Source of the DNA: Varanus komodoensis
Taxonomy: Eukaryota > Chordata > Lepidosauria > Squamata > Varanidae
DNA length: 64,000 bases
Direction: 5' to 3'
Assembly: GCF_004798865.1 (NCBI RefSeq)
Contig: NW_025335515.1
Span: 124,001-188,000, forward strand
Shown here: positions 21,201-33,200 of the stretch, piece by piece
Layout of the letters: every line of letters begins with the position of its first letter
Position numbering within the stretch: the stretch's first letter is position 1
Notes under the pieces: model-generated
Database searches by the model: none
Told to the model about the DNA's origin: nothing
The model's input: only the letters and a program-made list of their open reading frames with translations
Made by a program: the position numbers and the translations under genes

Positions 21201-24200
21201 ACCATATTAAAAACAATACTAAAATACTAAGAAATTACCCCATCCCTGAAAAATAAATCAACAGATAATCATCAGAGAAAACACATTTTCAACAATAAAT
21301 CTGTCCTGGAGACTAACCACTCACAAATGCCTCTGTATTATATACTTATTTGAATGTAAATTTATTTTGCAATACTAACTTATGTCAATATGTAAGTTAT
21401 ATATTTTTACTTTTCAAGGTTCAAAAAGTCAGAAACATGTTCTAAGACCAGAATCACTTGAAGGGACAGATGAGGAAGATCCTGTCACTGCTCTGGAATG
21501 GGACCCTCTGTCAACAGATTATCTTCTGGTTGCAAATTTGCACAATGGAATCCGTCTTGTTGATTCAGAGTCTCTCTCTTGTATCACAGTCTTTCATTTT
21601 CCTAGTGCAGCAGCATCTGTTCAGTGCTTAGCTTGGGTTCCTAGTGCTCCTGGAATGTTTATCACAGGAGGTAAAAAAAGATCTTAACACACTGCTTTAT
21701 TAGATAGTGAGATACATGATAAAGAGAGCACAATTTAGGGAACAAATAATGCCAATTTGATTACTGTGTAGTATGTTCAGTATGTAAGCAGCAAGAACAA
21801 GGACAGACTAAATATTTTAAGAGGGGCAGAAAAGATTTCCTAGAACTATCACTGCTCTCAAACTGTATGCACATTTCTCTGTCTTGAGGCAGATTCTATG
21901 TGGAAGGTTCAGTTTGAATGGGGAAGGAGAAGTTCGCTTAGGTATGATTAGCAGCATGTGTAAACATGGTTGGTTGTTCAAAATTTACATGAATATATCT
22001 CTCCTAACACCTGATGGTTCACCGGATGCATAAGAGAAATTGATGGGAATACAAATTCACCAAATCAATATTTGATTTTTTGGTGTGTGTTTCAAAATTC
22101 TAGCTGTGAAATCAAACTTGCTAGGCAAAGCTCATATATGCCTTTGCCTGTAATACTTCACAAAACAGGGCATTTTTCTTGGTCTATTTCTACTTATTTT
22201 TGCTCGATAGTTTGCTTTTGTGCTTATCTTTGTCTTGTATAACAACAACATGTCCTAACTAGCTAAGTAGGCTGCCATTGTTAGTTTCTTGAATTGGTGG
22301 TCTATCTTTATTTTGATATTCAAAAAAGAAATGGATTTTTTCTTTTTAATACAGATTCTCAAGTTGGTGTGTTGCGTGTTTGGAATGTATCACGAACAAC
22401 ACCAATAGATAATTTTAAACTGAAGAAAACAGGTTTTCATGGTTTTCATGTTCTTTGCTCTCCTCCTAAAAAAAAAAGTAAGTATATACTTTTAATTTTG
22501 TTATTATTTCCTGTCTAGAAAAAATATGTGCTGAATCAGTGAACCTAATTCTGGGTTTGCTCTTTTAAACTGTTAGTACTTAAATATAATCAGGATCTTT
22601 TAAAAGCTGCATTTCTTTTAAAACACCAAATTGTTTCCTGAAAGGTTGTTTGTTTTCTACATAAAAAGCATTCCTTCTTGGAATCATGGGAAAACATTTT
22701 TAGTTCTCATTTTAGTGAAAAATGCATCCAACTTAAGAAGATGGTACATCTTTACATGCAGATAAATGATGCCTTACAAACAGTTTTAAAAGGTCATTGG
22801 TCCTTGAGTGATGCATTCTATCCATTTTCCTCCATCTGTAATTTTTTCACCACTTTGCAATCTGTTTTGCATGCCCTTTTGCTTGCCTGCACAACACTGT
22901 TTCACAAGCTAGGAATATGGCAGTATTTCCTGTCCGTTCAAAGCTACGTAGCACATGGAAGCAGTGCCCTGTTCTTCACATCTGCAAGAGGAGCTGTCCT
23001 GCCTTCTTGTTGCTCCTAAACTGAAACTACTGGGCGAAGCCATATGAATCCTTTCTTGGACTTATAAAACTGCATTAGGGCAGCTGAAGACCACAGTACA
23101 AGTGTCATAAATTGTAAAAATGTGTGTTGGGCCATGTTTTTTGTTACCTAGATAGCAGCTAAGAGGAAGCCTGAGGAGCCTTAAACAGTTGAGGTGGGAA
23201 TGGGTTCCTTTCTTTGTCATGGTTGTCTCTCAGAAACATCTATTTGCATTTCAAAAGAAGTCTGACAGGCAAATTTGTTTACTGTTCTAGAATACTAACT
23301 CAGCTTATTGCTGGCATGTTGAAGTCTACTAATGAATCTTTCCCTCCTAATTATTCCCACTGGCCATTTCTTGCATCATTTCGTACCACCTTGGATTTTG
23401 TCAACATTACTCTGTAATCAACCTTTGTTTCCAAAGCCTTGATTGATATCTGAATCAGTTTTAAATATATAGTACTGACATGAGATAACTCGTTAGTAGT
23501 AGATACAGTGACATTTTAAGAAAAATCAAACAGTATGTAGTCTACAGTATTAGACTGCATAGATTTTACAGAAGCTGGCTATACTGGCAATGTGCAGCAC
23601 AATTTTTCATTGCACCCGCTGCAGAGGATGCTACTAATGGAAAAGAGAATTAATTACTTCTGGTCTGTCAGAATCACATAGCATATGTCACCAAATTGGA
23701 CTTGGGGCTTATGAAAATGTGGTAATAAACTGTTCTAACTTAACTGGTTTGCTGGTATAATATAGTGGGTTCAGTGCATGAACTAGAACTGAAATAGTTC
23801 AGCTATGAACATAGTAAATTGTTTTAAGAAAGGAGTGATTGTTTTAGGCTTGGTGTCCCTGTCTGAGAAGGAGAGAATACCACCACCACCAAAGGATGGG
23901 TGTAAGGATTAATAGGAAATGTAGAAAGTGCTTTGACTACTTGGAGAAGTATATAAATACCAATCCCTCTTGTCACAAAGTTCTTGTAAGTGTTATCACC
24001 ATGCCTATGACTGCATGCAATCAGTTAAAGGGAAACATGTTTTAATGCAGTGCACACATCCAAACCTGCAGGAGTTGTGCTCACATACTCTGTTTTTGAA
24101 AGCAAACCTTAAATAACTTAAGAGTTTAAGTACCAAGTAAGGGCGCCTATAGTAAGTAAGGGTCCCTTCCTCCTTGGTGACTATCATTACTTACCCACTG

Positions 24201-27200
24201 TTTGTTAAAACATGAGGAATTATTAAAATAAAACCAATCAAAAACTCTGAAAATATATGTTCTTATATAAAACCTTTTAAACTACCAGTGGCTCTTTAAC
24301 TACAAGTGGACAATGCTGGGTTTTTTTAAAAAAAACTAAGGTACAACATAGACAGTATACTAATATCTTTTATCTTTTTAATTCAGCATTTTGTTCACAG
24401 TCTCCTTCTAAAAATCATCACTTGTCATCTACAAGTGAGGCTGCTCCACCTCCAACTCTAACCCAAAACCAGGCATTTTCTCTTCCTCCTGGGCATGCTG
24501 TCTGCTGTTTTATGGATGGAGGAGTGGGACTTTATGACATGGGGGCCAAGAAGTGGGATTTTCTTAGGGATCTGGTATGCCTACTTTCACTTCTAATCTT
24601 TTGACTAAGGTTCAGTTCACATATTTGTAATTTTCAAGTGATAACTCCTGATTATCCCTGTGAATCTATAGAAAAGTATATGATCTGGGCCTTCAACAGA
24701 TATAGCTTCTAATGGTAGTATATATGATCAAGGCAGCACTTCTTACAGCTTATCTGTTTTGTTCATTATATAGGGCATGTGTTAAGTTCTCCATTTGCAT
24801 TCATCCCTTAAGTTGGAAGGAGAGCATGAAATGAGAGGATTTTTAAAAGTTATGAAACAGCCCTAACAATTAACAGTCCAGTAAAGATAACAAAATGCAT
24901 GCAAATTTTGAAATTTGCCCCCATTGACAAGATGGCCTTATTAAAGGGTGGACAGGGGTGCTGCATGTCAGTAGCCTGTGGGATACTCAGAGTCCATATC
25001 TAATTCTTGAAACCTATTTCCAGTGCATGGAAGAGTCCATGCTGCGGACAAAACAGGAAGCACCCATGGAAAGTGCAAAATGCTCTCAGTCATGGCACCC
25101 TGATGCCAGTAATAGCCAATATGTAGAAATAAATAATGAACGGGGAGTGGTGCTGCATAATAACCTTTTGGTCACACCGAATCATACAGCCTTATCTCAG
25201 GGAGAAGGGCCTCTTCAACATGGTCCCCAGCCTTCTTATACCTGTCAACACATTTGGGAATTTGTGAAACTGCTGTGGGAGCCACCATAAAATGTGGAGC
25301 TTTTTTGCCTACGGCCACCAGCATCCTTTGGTTCTCTACTTCATGTATGTCACTTCCTTCAACTGGTATCTGTTACTAGCTCTAGGATGCAGGAGAGAGT
25401 GGGAACATTGAACCTAGGCACATGTCAAGGCAGAGCAGGGATTAAGCAAGTAAGCATATGCAAATTTCAAGGCAGATAAGTGAGGCGGATTAGTAAAAAG
25501 TATGCACGTTTTATAGAGCAGCAGTTAAAATGATGAGAAAATTTAATGCCAGAGTAGTAAAACTGAGGGGTAAATGCAAAAGATAAGGCAGTAGTTTTGT
25601 GCAAGTGTGTTCAGGACACTTTCCACTGTCCCTTCAAGTTTTTTATGACAAAAAAGTCATCCCAATGTACAAGGTGCAGAGCAGGGATGAGGAAGAATGG
25701 AACAATCAAGAGGAGTGGCAAGGGTTTTTCCCTGTTCCTGATGACTGAATTTTTAGCCATTTGTGAGAAGTCATGATAAAATAGCCTTGGCACATTTAGT
25801 TCTTAAAAACAACTTACCATGCAAACTAGGTCATGGACTCTCTGCCCTTGTACCCTCCTCTCTGTTAGAAAGGTTGAGCATAAATCAAAGGCATAATAAA
25901 ATATGCTGTGTTGGTTTTAGGTGCGTGAAGTTTGCTTTAATTGCTCCTAGTTTCAACTGATTTTTCTTCTTGCATGTTAATTATATGTGAAATTTTGTTT
26001 GTGACGTGCCTTGAAATGCTCTTTAGAGGGTGAACAGCAGTCTAGAAAATTTTAAAGTACATTTTTGTTCTTTTAAGTAAAGAAAACTTTCGTATAAATA
26101 TCCGCAGATTTTTTTTACCATCAGCTAATTAAAAGGCTAAAAGGAGGTTTTATAATGGAACTTACCTCTGTTCTAGGGTCATGTTGAAACCATTTTTGAT
26201 TGCAAATTCAAACCTGATAATCCTGACCTTCTAGCTACAGCATCATTTGATGGAACAATAAAAGTGTGGGATATAAATACTCTAACAGCTGTCTATACTT
26301 CTCCTGGTAATGAGGGAGTAATATATTCCCTTTCATGGGCTCCGGGTAAGGATATTTTACTTCATTTTCCATATAGTAGAGAGAATTCTTGCCTTCACAT
26401 TGTTATGATTTTCTAACAGATAGTCCTGTTAACTATTTGATGCATCATCATCATCATCCTGGTTTTATGTTACAGAAGTCTTTCTTTTGCTTGATTGTGA
26501 AAGGTAATGTGTTTTCCTTGCTGCAAGAAGTGGCAGGAAAACTTTTCAAAAGTGTGATGTGTAGGCTTGCAGGAATGGGGAAAAGAAGTGAAATATAATA
26601 CTTTGATCCAAAATGAATATGTGGTACCAGTTGATTTGTTTTTATAGTATTACTTCTAATTTTGAAAGAGTGGGGAAAGTGCTTGCTGAAATCTAGGAAG
26701 CCCAAAGACATCTTTCCAGACAGAGAGAATAGGTATACAAATGACAAATGCAGTCAGTGTAATAAGTATAAGTAATGTACATTAGAACAAAAGGTCCCAG
26801 TTTCAATATAAGTTGATGGGATCTGAGCTAACAATGACTGAGTAAGAAACAGATCAGGGGATATGGTTGAATAGCTTCATGAAAATATTGATGCATTGTG
26901 TAGCTGCTGTGAGTAAGGCAAATTCTATGTTAGGAATAGCTAGGAAAGGTATTGAAAATAAAGCTGCCAATATCATGCTCTCCTTATACAGATTTATGGT
27001 GCAACCACACTTAGAACACTGTGTACAGTTCTGTCACCTAACCTAAAAAATGGTGTTATAGTCTTTGAAAAAGTGCTGAAAAAGGCAAGTAAAATGATCA
27101 AGGGCCTGGAATATATGACATCTGGAATTGTTTAGCTATAAAAATAAGCAGAGCTTTGAGGAGGCTTTTTCTGAAAGTGTATGAAAGGTTTCAAGTAGGG

Positions 27201-30200
27201 AGAGCGAAAGCACCCATCAAGACTAGCCTTTGAATTTAGGAAAGTCTGCTTTAAATATATTGCCTCTTTTGAATGTTTGGAATAAGAAAGCAAGGATAAA
27301 TGTGTATAACATTCCTTTGCATCCGTTTATTCAATGAACTATTTTTCTGAAGGAGACTTGAACTGCATAGCTGGTGCAACTTCCAGAAATGGTGCTTTCA
27401 TCTGGGATGTCCCACGGGGCAAAATGATAACCCGTTTTAATGAGGTAAGATAAGCATAAGTTCTTATAAAATGAGGCTATAACTTCCACTAAAGCCCGTG
27501 CTAAGAAATGTTCTGCCAGTTATCAACTTGCAGCCTATTTCTGTTAATTTTAAAAGATAGCTGCAAAGCCTCAGCTAAAACCTGTTAACTGTTAGTAAGC
27601 ATTTTCCCCACTTTTGCAGTTTTTGGAGTAACCCTGTGAAAGTGGATAAAATTATGCACCAATGAATTTAATAAATGGAGTTGAAACAACTTCCTCTTGA
27701 TAAATGAATATGTAGTGAAAAAAATTACCCCTCACACATACATGCATGCCTCATCCTGGAGAACATTTCAGTCCCCATAAAAATAAACATTAATAAAAAT
27801 GGAGCTTTGCTGTTGCTCTCTATGGGGACTTCATTATAATATTTCATTGAAAAGAAGAGATCTACAAACAATGTCCTTCAGTGCCAAAAATAAAAAGTTC
27901 CAGAGATGTTCAAATGTGTTTTGATCTATTATTTTCTTCAGTTGTCTGGTGTTTTCAAAGGCTTATGAGAAAAAATAAGTACAGAGGCTTATACACACAT
28001 GTGCATGCCCATGCACGCACACATGTGTACTCACACTTTACAAGCCTCTTCAATTGTATTTGGTTATTACTCTTATGTCATTATCTAAGCTTTGTGGTAA
28101 ACCATCATGCTACTTGAAGTAGCGATAGAATATTGGAATGCATTCACTTTCTGGTTTTTCTGATTTCTTGCCTGTCACATTCTATATATTATGTGACATA
28201 GAGACTGCATCCTATCATTACATATTGTGAGAGGGTGTGTGTGTGTGTGTGTGTGCACTAAACTCCAAGACTAGTAGAAAATATGAATTAATTCTGCTAT
28301 GAAAGGGTGGGGGTATCTTATAGACCAAAGAAAAAGGGGTGAATTATTTCTTATTGATAGGTATTTTACATTTTTTGAAGCATGGGAAGAATGGAATCTT
28401 CTGTATTGCATGGAGTCATAAAGATTCGAAGAGGATAGCAACTTGCAGTGGTGATGGATTCTGGTGAGTGTTATTTAGAAGGCATCTGCGCTGTTACACA
28501 TAATCCAATGAAGTAATACTTTATCAAAATGTTTACCTGGAAGAATATGCATTGTTAAGACATATTGACATGGAGTAGCATGCTCCAGGGACAGGACTTG
28601 CTCATTTTTCTACAAAAATACTTTATGACACTTTAATACCTAATGCTGGATTGCATTTCTCAGCATAAAGCTACAGAATGGTTGATGTTATTCTTGTGAC
28701 ATGAATGTGCCTTTCCATAAAAAACCAGAGAATGCTTCAGTAGTGGTAGTATGTATGCAATGCGAAAAAGTGATAGGCTTCAGCTTCCCAGCACTTGCCT
28801 ATTTTTATGTGTACCAAAATGTGAAATCATAACATCTATGAGTTTCAAGAAGAACTGATATTAGCATTGAAGCAAGAAAAGTTCTCCAACCTCATATCAA
28901 ATCTTAAAACAAATTGGTCTTAATAAACTGTCAGCTATCTAAAGTTACCTTACATAGTGATTCTAATCATTATCCCTTCCTTCATTATGGAGAAGCTTAT
29001 AGACGAGTGATGGTGAACCTTTTAGAGACCAAGTGTCCAAACTGCAACCCAAAACCCACTTATTTATCGCGAAGTGCCAACACTGCAATAAAACCTTTAA
29101 ACTGAGGGTTTAGTTTAGAAAAAACAACTTGCCGCCAGTCCAAGCAAATATATATATGTCCCGAGTAGTGCACTGACTGGCCATGCGAAAGCTTGGACGA
29201 GTCGCGGCTAATGACGTGTGGCATCTGAGGTCATTGCCTGGCACTGCTGCTTCATTGCGAGCATGCACATGGCCCCTATGTGCGCTGTAATCCGATGCTC
29301 GGATGCTGCAACGACTTGGCTCACATGCCAACAGAGAGGGCTTGTGTACCCGCTGTGGCATGTGTGCCATAGGTACGCTACCACTGGCCTAACCTTACCG
29401 TGGTACACTTCCCAAGACCTAATATAGGGGTAAAGTTCCATTGAAAATAATGTGATTTTGAAAAAACCTTCCTTGAGCAGCTTTTTCTGCACTGCTCATC
29501 ATTTCTGCCCATTCTAAGCACATTCCAACCATCAAAATCGTGCCTGGACACCTCATTTTTCCTACCCTAACCCTACCCAGGTGCACACCCCTAACCCTTA
29601 TATGGACTAAATTTCCTTTAAAAAGAGGACGAGTTTGAAAAAGCCTTCCTTGAGCAGCTTTTTTACGCTGCTCATAATTTCTGCCCATTCTAAACACATT
29701 CCAACCATCAAAATCATGCCAGGTCACCCTATTTTTCTAACCCTAATCCAGAGTTGGTGAACCTTTTAGAGACTGCGTGCCCAAACTGCATCCCAAAACC
29801 CACTTATTTATCGCAAAGTGCCAACACTGCAAGAAAACCTTTAAACTGAGGGTTTAGTTTAGAAAAAACAACTTGCCGCCAGTCCAAGCAAATATATATA
29901 TGTCCCGAGTAGTGCACTGACTGGCCATGCGAAAGCTTGGACGAGTCACGGCTAATGATGTGCGGCTTGTGACCTCATTGCCTGGCACCGCTACTTCATT
30001 CCGAGCATGTGCATGGCCCCTATGTGCGCTGTAATCCGATGCTCGGATGCTGGGGCGACTTGGCTCACGTGCTGACAGGGCTCTGATAAAGTCTTTCTTA
30101 AGTAGCTTTTTCTGTGCTGCTCATCATTTCTGCCTATTCTGAACACATTCCAACCATCAAAATCGTGCCTGGACACCTCATTTTTCCAACCCTAACCTTA

Positions 30201-33200
30201 CTCCAGTGCACTCCCCTAACCTTAATATAGGCTAAATTTCCATTAAAAAGAGGGCGATTTTTAAAAAGTCTTCCTTGAGTAGCTCTTTCTCTGCACTGTT
30301 CATCATTTCTGCCCATTCTAAACACATTCCAACCATCTAAATCATGCCAGGTCACCTTGTTTTTCCGAACCTAACCCAGAGTTTGTGAACCTTTTAGATA
30401 CCAATTTTCCAAACTGCCACCGAAAACCCACTTATTTACCGCAAAGTGCCAACACTGCAATAAAACCTGAAAACTGAGGTTGTAGTTTTGAAAAAACAAC
30501 TCGCAGCCAGTCCAAGCAAATACATACATGTCCTCGGAAGTGCACTGACCTGCTATGTGAAAGCTCGGACGAGTCACGGCTACTGAGTCGCGCCTTGTGA
30601 CATCATTACCTGGCACCGCTACTCCTTTCTGAACATGCACACGACCACTATGTACGCTGTTATCCGATGCTCGGCTCCTGAGGCGATGCTGGCGTGACTT
30701 TGCTCACATGCTCTGTGTGCCCGCTGTGGCCCGTTTGCCATAGGTTAGCCACCACTGTTAAAGACTTTATGCAGTCTCTTGTTTGTGCTTCCAGGGTACT
30801 GCATAAGGGAATGCTACATATTGCAGGAATTTTGAGCGTATGGCAACCTCCTTGGTAGCTTATGAATATAAAATTGCAATTTTTTGAGGAAATTGAAAAG
30901 AGTTTTCCAAATGTGCAATATTACTTAAATTATTAGCTGTCCAAATCACTGTATTTCTTTATAAGGGAACTGTTTAAATATTTTTAAATTCTGTAGAAAG
31001 AAACATCCACTGCTAGCAATCCTCACCCTATCATTCCTATGCTTTGTACTGATTAAATTTGTAGGGAGGGTTTAGCAACTTGTGGCCNNNNNNNNNNNNN
31101 NNNNNNNNNNNNNNNNNNNNNNNNNNNNNNNNNNNNNNNNNNNNNNNNNNNNNNNNNNNNNNNNNNNNNNNNNNNNNNNNNNNNNNNAGGGATGATAGGT
31201 GCTGTAAGCCTGAACATTTGGAGGGCCACAAGTTCCCCACTCCTGCTTTTTATGTAGAAAGCAACCAGCTTAATCTTTGGCATCCCGCATTTAAAGGATA
31301 TCAGATAATTCTGCTGGGGGCAGCTGCTGTGAATCAGGATAACCTGTATATGGTGACAGGGGATCATCAGTTTAATTTGATGCAGCCCTGCATCATTTCA
31401 TAGGATATAAATAAAATTGCATGTATTCTAATATTTCTATACTATTTGTTGGATAAAAGCTGACCACATTTGAAAATTCTTTATTGCACCCTTGGGCTCA
31501 TCCATTTTATTCTGTGGCTGATAGTGTGGTCCCTGTTTCAGACTTTAGTACTAAGATCTATAATAACTAGAGGTTCGATCCCATGCAAACCATGTGAAAA
31601 GTGAGCATTAGAACTTCTAGAATTCCTCATCTAGCTAGCTGGAGAATGCTAGGAGTTCTAAGACTTAATTTTCTCATGGTTTGTATAGGAGTGCTCCCTA
31701 AATAACATAACTTAAATGCTTCTCACATAAAACTTTGTCAATTTCTGAGTTATGTTTTCTACTGCAATTCTCTAAGTATTATTCGGACCATTGATGGCAA
31801 AGTTCTGCACAAGTACAGGCATCCAGCTGCAGTTTTTGGCTGTGATTGGAGTCAAAACAACAAGTGAGTAACTATTCTTTAAGTTTTCTTTGTCTATTTT
31901 ATCTCAAAGTTCCAAAGAAAAATAAAAGTTAAAATAGCCTTGTTCTAAAATTAGTATAGCTAATGCAATCTAATTGTTGGTTTGATCTGGCTTAGTAAAG
32001 TCATGATGTAATATGAAACAATTATTTTTCTGGTTTGAACCTGCCTTGAGATGACACCTGAATGGCTTATCAGTATTGTTTTCTACTTATGTAGGAACAC
32101 CAAATACCTTAAGTTCCATCAGTGAGCCCACCAGTAAACTAGTAACTAAACTGAAGGCATTTGGGGGAGATGTACAGAAAAACCTGGCTGAACTGTGGAA
32201 TACAATCTCTATTAGTTAATTAATCAGGATGACAGTTTTGACTCATTTAGTGAACTGCAAACCAAATTTAATCTCTACACTTGACTGCATGGTAGTACAT
32301 TCAGTTGAAACATATGCTTACCATCTACATCCAACCCTGAAGCAGCTGGAGCTTCTGACATGCCAACCCTTTTTACTCTGATGGGATCGTCAATGATATT
32401 CCTCAGGCATCATTATAGGAGGAAAATAAATGGATGCCATACACTGTAAGTGGTATTTGGGATTTGTAACTATAGTTCATAATCACCAAAGGAAAGCAGA
32501 CAAGTGAATAAAATAAGTGAGGCTAGATATGAGGTTGGAACTAATTCAGCTGACAATATTTTTTCAGAACTTAGTAAGAAGCAACACTTTTCTTTGGACT
32601 AATTTTGTTGGATAATTGTTGGCCCTGACCTCACATCATGCTTTGATACTGTTCCAAAGCTTCAAAGATCTGACATGAGTCTTACTCCAACCTCCTCTTT
32701 TTGCTTCATATTAAAATAAAATCTGATCTTGTAATACCTGTCCAGTGTTATGAGTGCTTGTTAACCCTGTATAATCAGGAGGGATAGGGCTGTGCTGTTG
32801 GAACAAAGAATTTTCCTCAGACGCTGGATATGCTGGACTGCAGTGTAAAAGGATATTGTTTCTAATTTTTAAAAAATGGCCTTGCAACACTTTGTGACAA
32901 TATGGTTACCATATGGCTACCACTGACTACCTGTTAGCTACTGAGCCAAGTTCAAAATGTCGCTGTTAGCATATGAAGCCCTGAGTAACTTTGAATCAGG
33001 CTGCATTCCCTGATACAGATTTTTTTGATCAGTAAGATAACTGGAGGAGGCCTTCCTGGCTGTACTGTGACCTCCAGTTATGTAACCCAGAAGCAAGCCT
33101 TCTCTGTGGTTATAGCACTTTATGAAATACCCTCCTCTCCAGAGGGTTTCAGGAGGTGCAAACTGTCCCATATTTTAGATAGCTATTAAAGAGCAAACTC

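Larger units (their letters stand above)
29005..30757. mobile_element. hAT-type nonautonomous element with internal higher-order tandem repeat
   Basis: Termini are GAGTGATGGTGAACC and, from the other strand, CAGTGGTGGCTAACC, a hAT-style CAGTG inverted repeat. An 8-bp target duplication flanks it: TTATAGAC (28997-29004) and TTAAAGAC (30758-30765), 7 of 8 matching. Inside, a ~400-bp module starting at the left-terminus sequence occurs at 29005, 29751 and 30379. The first two copies are each followed by two 177-bp monomers (CCTTCCTTGAGCAG family, starting near 29465, 29642, 30091 and 30268). No transposase is seen. The - strand open frames across it merely follow the repeats. Confidence 0.75.
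28464..31776 (+). other. WDR17: WDR17 intron 11 (at least 3.3 kb, contains an assembly gap)
   Basis: Dominated by the 1753-bp hAT-type insertion at 29005-30757. A palindromic MITE at about 31068-31242 is interrupted by 100 N. True intron length is unknown. Confidence 0.7.

Noticed and set aside
22678-23019. 113-codon + strand open frame in intron 7
   Set aside because: No recognisable motif and no polyadenylation or splice context; taken as chance.
24958-25290. 110-codon + strand open frame in intron 8
   Set aside because: No motif or conserved segment recognised; taken as chance.
29419-29727. - strand 102-codon open frame with an internally repeated peptide
   Set aside because: The peptide repeat only mirrors the 177-bp DNA monomers (177 is a multiple of three). 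Not a protein-coding gene.
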